From Streptomyces anulatus (lineage in GTDB: Bacteria; Actinomycetota; Actinomycetes; Streptomycetales; Streptomycetaceae): a DNA stretch of 64,000 nucleotides. A program made the translations under genes and the position numbers. Shown piece after piece: positions 56,562-64,000 of the stretch; the first letter of the stretch is position 1, and every line of letters starts with the position of its first letter. The notes below the pieces were generated by a model, which was not told the DNA's origin, did no database searches, and was given only the letters and a program-made list of their open reading frames with translations. The stretch lies in contig NZ_BMVK01000001.1 of assembly GCF_014650675.1 (NCBI RefSeq), forward strand, positions 496,001 through 560,000, written 5' to 3'.

Positions 56562-57965
56562 TCAGAGACCGCCGGCCTCGCGGCCCGCGCGCTGCCAGGG
56601 TCGGCACAGGAGCAGGAAGCAGGCCACCGCCGCCACCGCGCACACGACCTGGACGAGGGCCATCGGGACGGCCGTGTCCTCCCCCGCGATGCCGACCAGC
56701 GGGGAGGCGACGGCGCCGATGAGGAACGAGGACGTGCCGAGCAGCGCGGAGGCGGAGCCCGCCGCGTGCTTGGTGCGCATCAGGGCCTGGGCGTTGGTGT
56801 TCGGCATCGCGAGCCCCATCGCCGACATCAGCACGAAGAGCCCGGCCGCGACCGGTACGAGGCCGACCTCGCCGAAGACGCCGGTCGTCATGAGGAGCAG
56901 CGCGACGGCGGCCAGCACGATCACCGCGAGGCCGAAGCCGAGCACCTTGTCGAGGCTGATCCGGCCCACGAGCAGCTTGCCGTTGATCTGGCCGACGGTG
57001 ATCAGGCCGATCGAGTTGAGCCCGAAGAGCAGGCTGAAGGTCTGCGGCGAGGCACCGTAGATCTCCTGCACGACGAACGGGGAGGCGGCGATGTACGCGA
57101 ACAGGACGGCGAAGGCGAGCCCGCCCGCGACCATGTAGCCGGTGAAGACCCGGTCGGCGAGCAGCCCGCGCATGGTGCGCAGGGCGTCGGCGACCCCGCC
57201 GGTGTGGCGGTCGGCGGGCGGCAGCGTCTCGTGCAGCCACTTCCAGACGACCAGGGTGAGCACGATGCCGACGACGGTCAGCACGACGAAGATGCCCCGC
57301 CAGTCGGTGATCCGCAGGACCTGCCCGCCGATCACCGGGGCGATGACCGGGGCGACGCCGGAGATCAGCATCAGGGTGGAGAAGAACCGGGCCATCTCCA
57401 CGCCGTCGTAGAGGTCGCGCACCACGGCCCGCGCGATGACGATGCCGGCCGCGCCCGCGAGCCCCTGGAGGAGGCGGAAGCCGATGAGGAGTTCGGCGGT
57501 GGGTGCCAGGGCGCAGATCGCGGTGGCGAGGACGTAGACGACCATGCCGAGGAGCAGCGGCTTCCGGCGGCCCCAGCGGTCACTCATCGGTCCGACGACG
57601 AGCTGGCCGAGTGCCATTCCGGCCAGGCACGCGGTCAGGGTGAGCTGGATGGTGGCGGCGGGGGCGCTCAGGGAGTCGGTGACCGCGGGGAGCGCCGGGA
57701 GGTACATGTCCATGGACAGCGGCGGCAGTGCGGTGAGTCCGCCGAGGACCATGGTGACCAGGAGGCCGGTGCGCCGGGCGGTCCTCGCCGCCGGGCCGGA
57801 AAGGCCGGCGGTTTCCGGGAGTCCGGCCGGGGCGGTGACCTGCGGGGCGGCCGGGTCGACGGAGAGCGCTCCGGCGTCCCCGTGCGGGACCGGCCGGTCG
57901 TCGGCCCCGGTCCCGGTGGTGGGTATGTGCGCTCGCTGGGCCCGGCTACCGCCGCTGTCCGGCAT
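56562..57965 (-). CDS. Bcr/CflA-family multidrug efflux transporter
   Basis: Transporter of 467 residues with twelve segments. I chose the ATG at 57965, which has GGAG six bases upstream. Motifs: SMDMYLPALPAVTDSLSAPA (Bcr/CflA opening), VVGPMSDRWGRRKPLLLGMV (motif A) and FRLLQGLAGAAGIVIARAVV. An extension of about 70 residues precedes the first helix and is disordered. Family members export bicyclomycin, chloramphenicol and similar drugs. The next gene upstream (58055) is divergent. Confidence 0.9.
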   Translation of the reverse strand: MPDSGGSRAQRAHIPTTGTGADDRPVPHGDAGALSVDPAAPQVTAPAGLPETAGLSGPAARTARRTGLLVTMVLGGLTALPPLSMDMYLPALPAVTDSLSAPAATIQLTLTACLAGMALGQLVVGPMSDRWGRRKPLLLGMVVYVLATAICALAPTAELLIGFRLLQGLAGAAGIVIARAVVRDLYDGVEMARFFSTLMLISGVAPVIAPVIGGQVLRITDWRGIFVVLTVVGIVLTLVVWKWLHETLPPADRHTGGVADALRTMRGLLADRVFTGYMVAGGLAFAVLFAYIAASPFVVQEIYGASPQTFSLLFGLNSIGLITVGQINGKLLVGRISLDKVLGFGLAVIVLAAVALLLMTTGVFGEVGLVPVAAGLFVLMSAMGLAMPNTNAQALMRTKHAAGSASALLGTSSFLIGAVASPLVGIAGEDTAVPMALVQVVCAVAAVACFLLLCRPWQRAGREAGGL

Positions 57966-58054
57966 TCTCATCTCCACATCGTTGAATCCGCATCTATGCT
58001 CTCAGCTCGGCCGGAGTGGTCGATACCTTTTTCGGGCGGGCTGGGGTGGTGGGC

Positions 58055-59050
58055 ATGGGTGGGACGGTGCGCTGGGGTGTTCTGGCGACGGGCGGCATAG
58101 CCGCGAGGTTCACGGCGGACGTGCAGGGGCTCCCCGACGCCGAGGTGGTGGCGGTGGCCTCGCGCACGGAGGCCTCGGCGCGGGGATTCGCCGAGCGGCA
58201 CGGGATCGCCCGGGCCTACGGCAGCTGGGCGGAGCTGGTCGCCGACGACGAGGTGGACGTGGTGTACGTGGCCACCCCGCACTCGGCGCACCACGCGGCG
58301 GCCTCGCTCGCGCTGCGGGCCGGGAAGCATGTGCTGTGCGAGAAGGCGTTCACGCTCAACAGCCGGGAGGCCAAGGAGCTGGTGGCGCTCGCGCGGGACC
58401 GCGGCCTCTTCCTGATGGAGGCCATGTGGACCTATCTCAACCCGGTGGTCCGCCGGCTCACCGAGCTGGTCCGGGACGGGGCGATCGGCGAGATCCGCAC
58501 CGTACAGGCGGACTTCGGCTTCGCGGGCGACTTCGCCGCCGGGCACCGGCTGCGCGATCCGGGCCTGGGCGGCGGGGCGCTGCTGGACCTCGGGGTCTAC
58601 CCGGTGTCGTTCGCGCATCTGCTGCTGGGCGAGCCGGACCGGGTGGCGGCCGACGCGCTGCTGTCCCCGGAGGGCGTCGACCTGAACACCGGGATGCTGC
58701 TCGGCTGGGACTCCGGCGCGAACGCGCTGCTCTCGTGCTCGATCGTCGGCCACCACCCGACGGCGGCGACCGTCATCGGCACGGCCGGGCGGATCGACAT
58801 CCCGCGCGACTTCTTCCACCCGGACCACTTCGTCCTGCGGCGGGCGGGCGCGGAGCCGGAGACGATCACCTCGGGTCCTGGGCCGCAGGGGCTCTCGGGC
58901 ATGCAGTACGAGGCCGTCGAGGTGGCACGGGCGGTGCGGGCGGGCGAGAGCGAGTCCCCGCTCGTTCCGCTGGAGGGTTCGCTGGCGGTGATGCGGACGC
59001 TCGACGCGGTACGGGACCGTATCGGCGTCCGCTACCCGGCGGACCGCTGA
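58055..59050 (+). CDS. Gfo/Idh/MocA-family oxidoreductase
   Basis: NAD(P)-dependent dehydrogenase of 331 residues. The Rossmann start is VRWGVLATGGIAARFTADVQ, followed by VVYVATPHSAHHAAASLALR, GKHVLCEKAFTLNSREAKEL (the EK motif with its conserved Lys) and ALLDLGVYPVSFAHLLLGEP (the catalytic region, D-x-G-x-Y). The substrate is a sugar or sugar derivative in most relatives. It is divergent from the Bcr pump and convergent with phoD, 24 bases from its stop. Confidence 0.88.
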   Translation: MGGTVRWGVLATGGIAARFTADVQGLPDAEVVAVASRTEASARGFAERHGIARAYGSWAELVADDEVDVVYVATPHSAHHAAASLALRAGKHVLCEKAFTLNSREAKELVALARDRGLFLMEAMWTYLNPVVRRLTELVRDGAIGEIRTVQADFGFAGDFAAGHRLRDPGLGGGALLDLGVYPVSFAHLLLGEPDRVAADALLSPEGVDLNTGMLLGWDSGANALLSCSIVGHHPTAATVIGTAGRIDIPRDFFHPDHFVLRRAGAEPETITSGPGPQGLSGMQYEAVEVARAVRAGESESPLVPLEGSLAVMRTLDAVRDRIGVRYPADR

Positions 59051-59074
59051 GCCCGGTTGCGCGGGCGCGTGCCG

Positions 59075-60742
59075 TTACGCGGGGGTGAGCCCCGGGTTCC
59101 CGGCCTCGGTGACGAAGGAGGCCGCTGTGGCGACGGGTGCGCCGGGGGTCGTGACCGCCGCCACCGTACGGAAGTCGGCGCGGGCTTCCTTCGTCCCCAG
59201 GGTGACGAGCGCGTAGCCGCGCCGCCCGTTGTAGTGCTTCAGGTGCGGGTTGGCGCGGGTCTGGTTCTCCCAGTTGGCGGGCCGGTCCGCGCCGTCCTTG
59301 CCGCTGCTGATGGATGTGGTGACGATCTCCGTGCCGACGGTGCGCGACGCGGGGTCGTCGAAGTCCTTCTTCAGGTCGAAGGCGTAGGAGACGTGGACGT
59401 CGCCGGTGAGGACCATCAGGTTCTCCACCCCGGCGGCCTCGGCCCCGGCGAGCACCCGCTGCCGGGAGGCCGGGTAGCCGTCCCAGGAGTCCATGGACAG
59501 CTTGAAGGCGTCGGTGGGCACGTCGCGGCGCTGCGCGAAGGTCACCTGCTGCGGGACGACGTTCCAGGTGGCGTTCGAGGCCCGCCAGCCGTCGGTCAGC
59601 CAGCGTTCCTGGGCGGCCCCGGTCATGGTGCGCGCGGGGTCCTCGGACTCGGGCCCCGGGGTGCGCCAGCCGTCGCCGTACGCCTGGTCGCTGCGGTACT
59701 GGCGGGTGTCGAGGATGTCGAACTGGGCGAGCCGCCCGAACTTCAGGCGGCGGTAGAGCCGCATGTCGGGTCCGGTGGGGCGCTGCGGGGTGCGCAGCGG
59801 CTGGTTCTCCCAGTACGCGCGGTACGCGGCGGCCCGGCGCAGCAGGAACTCCTCGGGCGGTACGTCGTTCTCGGGGGTGCCGCCCGCGTAGTTGTTCTCG
59901 GTCTCGTGGTCGTCCCAGGTGACGACGAAGGGGTGGGCGGCGTGGGCGGCGCGCAGGTCCGGGTCGGACTTGTAGAGGGCGTAGCGCAGCCGGTAGTCCT
60001 CCAGGGTGACCGTCTCGCGGTTGAAGTGCGCGGGAAGTCTGCGGTCGGTGTAGTTGCGGGCGCCGCCGGTGGCGGTGACGGCGTACTCGTAGAGGTAGTC
60101 GCCGAGGTGGAAGACCACGTCGACGTCCTCGGCGGCGAGGTGGCGGTGGGCGGTGAAGTACCCGTCGTGGTATGCCTGGCAGGAGATGGCGGCCAGGGCC
60201 AGGGAGCTGTTGCGGGCTCCGGGGGCCGGGGCGGTGCGGGTGCGGCCGACCGGGCTGGTCCAGCTGCCGGTGCGGAAGCGGTAGTAGTAGACCCGCCCGG
60301 AGTCGAGGCCCCGGACCTCGGCGCGGACGCTGTGGGCGAACTCGGGGTGGGCGGTGACGGAGCCTCGCCGCTCGACGCGGCGGAAGCTCTCGTCGCGGGC
60401 CACCTCCCAGCGCACCTCGACCCGGCCGCGAGGCAGTCCGCCGCCCGGCTCGTAGGGGCGGGGGGCGAGCCGGGTCCAGATGAGGACGGACGCCGGGTGC
60501 GGGTCGCCGGAGGCGACGCCGAGGGCGAAGGGGTCCTCGGTGATCCGGCGGGCGTCGAGTTCGGCGGCGCTCGCCGTGCCGGCGGCGGGCAGGTTCACGG
60601 CGAAGGCGAGCGCGGCGGCGGCTCCGGTGGCGGTCAGGAAGCGCCGGCGCCCAACGCCCGGTTCGAGCAGCCGTGCGGCGGCGCGGAGTTCGGTTGCCCG
60701 TGTGCTCTGATCGGGCGTCATGATGGTCTGTGCGGCTGTCAT
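59075..60742 (-). CDS. phoD: PhoD-type alkaline phosphatase/phosphodiesterase, Tat-exported
   Basis: Secreted enzyme of 555 residues. The start is ATG 60742 with GGAGG upstream. The Tat signal is [19 protein letters not shown]. PhoD motifs: GVASGDPHP (about 74), [10 protein letters not shown] (about 190), [11 protein letters not shown] (about 210), [14 protein letters not shown] (about 270), [10 protein letters not shown] and [12 protein letters not shown]. These hold the calcium and iron ligands. It hydrolyses phosphate mono- and diesters outside the cell. I could not recognise a PHO box upstream by eye. The SDR gene is divergent, 144 bases away. Confidence 0.93.
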   Translation of the reverse strand: MTAAQTIMTPDQSTRATELRAAARLLEPGVGRRRFLTATGAAAALAFAVNLPAAGTASAAELDARRITEDPFALGVASGDPHPASVLIWTRLAPRPYEPGGGLPRGRVEVRWEVARDESFRRVERRGSVTAHPEFAHSVRAEVRGLDSGRVYYYRFRTGSWTSPVGRTRTAPAPGARNSSLALAAISCQAYHDGYFTAHRHLAAEDVDVVFHLGDYLYEYAVTATGGARNYTDRRLPAHFNRETVTLEDYRLRYALYKSDPDLRAAHAAHPFVVTWDDHETENNYAGGTPENDVPPEEFLLRRAAAYRAYWENQPLRTPQRPTGPDMRLYRRLKFGRLAQFDILDTRQYRSDQAYGDGWRTPGPESEDPARTMTGAAQERWLTDGWRASNATWNVVPQQVTFAQRRDVPTDAFKLSMDSWDGYPASRQRVLAGAEAAGVENLMVLTGDVHVSYAFDLKKDFDDPASRTVGTEIVTTSISSGKDGADRPANWENQTRANPHLKHYNGRRGYALVTLGTKEARADFRTVAAVTTPGAPVATAASFVTEAGNPGLTPA

Positions 60743-60886
60743 ATGCCCCTCCTCAGCCCGGATGCTGTCGGGCTTCATGGCAGCCGCACGCGACGACGCA
60801 CCGTTGTCGCGTGCACAACATCCGCATGGCGGGTCGATGAGCACCGCGTGCCCCGTGCACCGATCCGTCCCGTACGCTGCCGGGCC

Positions 60887-61651
60887 ATGAACACTGAGCA
60901 GACCGGCCGGAAAGTCGCCGTCGTCACGGGTGCGGGATCAGGGATCGGGCGGGCCGTCGCGCTCGCCCTCGCGAGCGCGGGCTGGTCGCTCGCGCTCGCC
61001 GGCCGGCGGGCCGAGCCGCTGGCGGAGACGGCGGCCGCCGCCGGGGACACCGAGGCGCTGTGCGTCACCACGGACGTGACCGACGCCGACGAGGTCGCCG
61101 CACTCTTCACCGCCGTTCGGGAGCGGTTCGGCCGGCTGGACCTCCTGTTCAACAACGCGGGCACGTTCGGCCCCGGCGGCGTACCGCTGGAGGACCTCGC
61201 CGTCGAGGACTGGCGGGCGGTCGTCGAGGTGAACCTGACGGGCGCGTTCCTGTGCGCGCAGGCGGCGTACCGGCTGATGAAGGAACAGGACCCGCAGGGC
61301 GGCCGGATCATCAACAACGGCTCGATCTCCGCCCACGCGCCGCGCCCGCAGTCGGTCGCGTACACCGCGACCAAGCACGCGATGACCGGGCTGACGAAGT
61401 CCCTGTCGCTGGACGGCCGCCCGTACCGGATCGCCTGCGGGCAGATCGACATCGGCAACGCGGCGACGGAGATGACCGAGCGGATGTCGACCGGGATCCT
61501 CCAGGCCAACGGGGAACTGGCGGCGGAGCCGGTGATGGCGGCGTCCGACGTGGCGCGGACGGTGGTGCACATGGCGGAGCTGCCGCTGGAGGCGAACGTC
61601 CAGTTCGCCACGGTCCTGGCGACGAACATGCCGTACATCGGACGAGGCTGA
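60887..61651 (+). CDS. Short-chain dehydrogenase/reductase
   Basis: Classical SDR of 254 residues. Cofactor loop: [22 protein letters not shown] motif in [13 protein letters not shown]. The catalytic Ser is in [10 protein letters not shown] and the Tyr-x-x-x-Lys in [17 protein letters not shown]. The specificity is not clear. TACGCT at 60873-60878 lies 8 bases before the ATG with no Shine-Dalgarno, so the start may be leaderless. It is divergent from phoD. Confidence 0.9.
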   Translation: MNTEQTGRKVAVVTGAGSGIGRAVALALASAGWSLALAGRRAEPLAETAAAAGDTEALCVTTDVTDADEVAALFTAVRERFGRLDLLFNNAGTFGPGGVPLEDLAVEDWRAVVEVNLTGAFLCAQAAYRLMKEQDPQGGRIINNGSISAHAPRPQSVAYTATKHAMTGLTKSLSLDGRPYRIACGQIDIGNAATEMTERMSTGILQANGELAAEPVMAASDVARTVVHMAELPLEANVQFATVLATNMPYIGRG

Positions 61652-61817
61652 GCCCCACCCCGAGCCCACGCGTGATCGCACACGATCGAATGTGCACGAA
61701 CTAGCCATTGGGTGACCGAATTTGCCGATTTCTCCGCACTCGGCCGAGCAAGCGCGTGCTGTCCGTATGATCGCATCCTGTTACGCCTTCACCAGAACGA
61801 CACAGAAGGAACACCGC

Positions 61818-62297
61818 ATGCGCATACGCACCGCTACGCCGATCGCCCTGGCCGCCGCCACCGCACTGGCCGGCTCGCTCCTCGCCACGGCGGCACCGGC
61901 CTCGGCGGCCGCCCACCAGGGCGGGCTGCACTTCGGGTTCGTGCAGTACGACGGCCCCGGCAAGGACAACCGGTCGACGAAGTCGCTGAACGCCGAGTGG
62001 GTGAACATCCACAACAACGGCAAGAAGAAGGTCCAGCTCAAGGGCTTCAAGGTGAAGGACAAGACCGGCTACACCTACACCTTCGGCAGCTACACGATCG
62101 GCGCGGGCAAGACCGTCAAGCTCCGCACCGGCAAGGGCAAGAACGTCTCGGGCACCGTGCACTGGAACCGGGGCTCGTACGTCTGGAACAACACCGGCGA
62201 CACGGCGCGGCTGATCAAGCCGAACGGAAAGCTCCAGGACTCCTGCTCCTGGAAGAAGTCCACCAAGGCGAACAAGGGCGCCAAGAACTGCCACTGA
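61818..62297 (+). CDS. Secreted lamin-tail-domain protein
   Basis: Protein of 159 residues with a signal peptide ending APASAAA. The mature part is one lamin-tail (LTD) domain: SLNAEWVNIHNNGKKKVQLK, DKTGYTYTFGSYTIGAGKTV, HWNRGSYVWNNTGDTARLI, followed by the Cys in DSCSWKKS and a final Cys. Lamin-tail domains in bacteria are usually surface binding modules. AGAAGGA lies before the ATG, and TATGAT at 61766 may be its -10. A strong hairpin follows at 62306. Confidence 0.85.
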   Translation: MRIRTATPIALAAATALAGSLLATAAPASAAAHQGGLHFGFVQYDGPGKDNRSTKSLNAEWVNIHNNGKKKVQLKGFKVKDKTGYTYTFGSYTIGAGKTVKLRTGKGKNVSGTVHWNRGSYVWNNTGDTARLIKPNGKLQDSCSWKKSTKANKGAKNCH

Positions 62298-62305
62298 CAC
62301 GCCCC

Positions 62306-62347
62306 GGGAGGGCCGGTCGCGGTACGGGGGGCCGCGACCGCCCCTCC
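62306..62347 (+). terminator. Terminator hairpin of the lamin-tail gene
   Basis: GGGAGGGCCGGTCGCGG and CCGCGACCGCCCCTCCC form a 17-bp stem with one mismatch and a 9-base loop, 8 bases past the stop. Confidence 0.8.
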
Positions 62348-62452
62348 CGCACGCCGCCCCTCCCGCACGCCGCACCGCCCTGTCGCCCTGCCGCTCTGTC
62401 GCCGCACCGGGAATCGGGAATGCCGGGAGCGGCGGCACGGTTGGACCCCTGC

Positions 62453-63307
62453 ATGACACCTGATCCCGCGCCCGAAGTCCTGCGCTACACCGCCTTCTCC
62501 GCCGACCCCGGGGGCGGGAACCCCGCCGGTGTCGTCCTGGACGCCTCCGGGCTGGACGAGGAAGCGATGCTCGCCGTGGCGGCGGAGCTGGGATACAGCG
62601 AGTCGGCGTTCCTGACGGAGCGGACCGGCGAAGGCGCGTACACGATCCGCTACTTCAGCCCGAAGGCCGAGGTGCCCTTCTGCGGCCACGCCACGGTCGC
62701 CACGGCGCTCGCCCTGGCCGAACGGGACGGGCCGGGCGAGCTGGCGTTCGCCACGGCCGCGGGGCCGGTGCCGGTGACCGTCGTACGGGAGGGCGGCGAA
62801 CTCCGTGCCACCCTCACCAGCGTGACCCCGCGCGTCGAGGAGATCGCCGCGGCCGACCTGACGGAGGCGCTGGCGGCCCTGGACTGGGCGGCCGCCGATC
62901 TCGACCCGGCCCTGCCGCCCCGGATCGCCTACGCGGGGGCCCGGCACCTGGTGCTGGCCGCCGCCACCCGGCAGCGGCTGGCGGACCTGGACTACGACTT
63001 CGCGCGCCTCGAAGCGCTGATGCACCGGCTCGACCTGACCACGCTGCAACTGGTGTGGCGCGAGGGGCCCGAGGTCTTCCACGTCCGGAACCCGTTCCCG
63101 GTGGGCGGGGTCGTCGAGGACCCGGCGACGGGCGCCGCGGCGGCGGCCTTCGGCGCGTACGCCCGGGAGCTGGGGCTCGTGCCGGACGCGGCCGTGCTGA
63201 CGCTGCACCAGGGGACGGACATGGGCCGCCCCGGCACGCTCACCGTCGAACTGCGCACGGGCGACGCCCGGATCCGGGTCAGCGGGACGGGCGCCCGGAT
63301 CGGCTGA
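62453..63307 (+). CDS. PhzF-family isomerase
   Basis: Full-length PhzF-like protein of 284 residues. The N-terminal lobe has TAFSADPGGGNPAGVVLDAS and SESAFLTER, with the catalytic Glu. The other motifs are EVPFCGHATVATALALAERD and VEDPATGAAAAAFGAYAREL. The start is ATG at 62453; no strong ribosome binding site is seen. It is a second PhzF protein in the window, with the compact one at 42991. Substrate unknown. Confidence 0.88.
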   Translation: MTPDPAPEVLRYTAFSADPGGGNPAGVVLDASGLDEEAMLAVAAELGYSESAFLTERTGEGAYTIRYFSPKAEVPFCGHATVATALALAERDGPGELAFATAAGPVPVTVVREGGELRATLTSVTPRVEEIAAADLTEALAALDWAAADLDPALPPRIAYAGARHLVLAAATRQRLADLDYDFARLEALMHRLDLTTLQLVWREGPEVFHVRNPFPVGGVVEDPATGAAAAAFGAYARELGLVPDAAVLTLHQGTDMGRPGTLTVELRTGDARIRVSGTGARIG

Positions 63308-63328
63308 CCCGCCTCCCGGGGCGTCGGT

Positions 63329-64000
63329 TCAGCCGGTGGCGTCCTTGGCCGGGGAGACGTGGGCGTACCAGCGTTCCGTCTCCTCCGGGTCGAGGGGGCG
63401 CTCCAGCAGGGCGTCGCCGCGCATACCGGGGAAGAAGCGGCCCGCGGGCCAGGACCGCCGGTAGGACGGCTCGTCCAGGACCAGCAGCCGGACGCCGTCG
63501 ACGACGGGGATGTCGGCGGGGGCGCCCTCGTTCCAGATGATTCCGCCGTCCGGGGCCACCAGGTCGAAGGAGCCCACGGTGTCCACCTGACCGGGGGTCT
63601 CCCGGCAGACGGCCGCCTCCTGCGACGACGGCGCGTGGCCCTCCACATGACCGCCGCCGATGAGCGCGTCGGCGAGCAGGGTGTGCAGCTGGAAGTTGTC
63701 CCCGATGCCGGAGAACCGCAGGAGGTAGCCGGTGCCGCTCGCCCGGTGGAGGGCGACGAGCGGTTCGTCGTCCAGCACGAGGAGGGCGTAGGCGAGGGAC
63801 TTCAACTCCGTGCCGGAGGCCCGCTCCACCGCCCCGAGCAGCCGCAGGGCCTCGCCCCGGAAGCCGGCCGCCCGCCGCACGCCGGGGTGGTTCAGCATCG
63901 CGACGGCGGCCATCTCCCACTGGGGAAGGGTCCACCAGCCGACGGCCGCGTCGAAGCCGGCCCGCTCCACGGGCTCCGGGCCCGGCTCGCCGCCGTCCGG
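63329..64000 (-). CDS. Hypothetical protein, partial at the window edge
   Basis: The frame stays open to base 64000, so the start is probably beyond the window; a GTG at 63970 (VERAGF) is a weaker alternative. The visible 224 residues show ALPLVLDDEP-like and RFSGIGDNFQLHTLLADALI segments and no known motif. No signal is visible. I cannot assign a function. Confidence 0.6.
   Translation of the reverse strand, partial: PDGGEPGPEPVERAGFDAAVGWWTLPQWEMAAVAMLNHPGVRRAAGFRGEALRLLGAVERASGTELKSLAYALLVLDDEPLVALHRASGTGYLLRFSGIGDNFQLHTLLADALIGGGHVEGHAPSSQEAAVCRETPGQVDTVGSFDLVAPDGGIIWNEGAPADIPVVDGVRLLVLDEPSYRRSWPAGRFFPGMRGDALLERPLDPEETERWYAHVSPAKDATG

Noticed and set aside
60743..60886. PHO box (PhoP site) before phoD
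   Set aside because: No pair of GTTCACC-like direct repeats could be identified in the 144-base spacer.

Overview
This window is a stretch of the conserved chromosomal core of a Streptomyces (or very close relative). The base composition is very GC-rich, with GC-biased third codon positions, frequent GTG/TTG starts, Tat and lipoprotein signals, and a gene order (malE/malR, glnE, glnA2, nadE, panB, map) that I recall from Streptomyces coelicolor around SCO2231-SCO2256 and beyond. The synteny is from memory and was not searched. No rRNA, tRNA, CRISPR array, insertion sequence or plasmid/phage integrase was seen.

Layout. 1-2334: divergent maltose/maltodextrin binding protein gene (cut by the window edge) and its LacI-type repressor malR, with operator-like inverted repeats between them. 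2393-7648: PAP2-type membrane phosphatase/transferase, glnE (glutamine synthetase adenylyltransferase) and a PrmC-like methyltransferase. 7959-14678: accessory stretch inserted between glnE and glnA2, with an efflux pump and TetR pair, a GntR-UTRA regulator divergent from small hypothetical genes (one preceded by a 16-codon ORF with its own Shine-Dalgarno), two unknown proteins and a lone SUKH-3 type immunity protein. 14966-22816: glnA2, then a run with copper-handling character (DUF3105, His-rich DUF305, CBS pair, DUF6153-like protein, Tat-lipoprotein multicopper oxidase, with a CsoR-like operator at 18802-18816) and nadE. 23056-39613: three MFS transporters, an EEP-fold membrane protein, TetR, panB, a DrrAB-type ABC exporter, a 1131-residue AfsR/SARP-type regulator, an M50 protease, an F420-dependent NADP reductase and map.

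39695-50140 is an iron/heme region: heme oxygenase behind a compact iron-box-like palindrome and a structured leader, a degenerate trypsin/FG-GAP secreted protein, a PhzF-like protein, two HtaA-domain surface proteins (one with an LAATG sortase-like signal), and the heme ABC importer hmuTUV. A 17/19 match to the DtxR/IdeR box lies between htaA and hmuT. The parts describe a pathway: surface heme capture, lipoprotein relay, import, and cytosolic heme cleavage to release iron.

50268-64000: lipoproteins, a degenerate Prim-Pol-like protein, TetR, a DDAH/amidinotransferase-fold enzyme, an Rsm22-type methyltransferase, a Bcr/CflA pump, an oxidoreductase, a PhoD phosphatase, an SDR, a secreted lamin-tail protein, PhzF and a partial unknown gene.

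Non-coding structure is rich. A dispersed element (core CCGTCCGGCGCTTGAGGA) occurs in clusters at three places, all between convergent genes, and supplies the stop codon of two of them. Several near-perfect hairpins, including a 44-bp perfect palindrome and a 21-bp stem, separate convergent genes.
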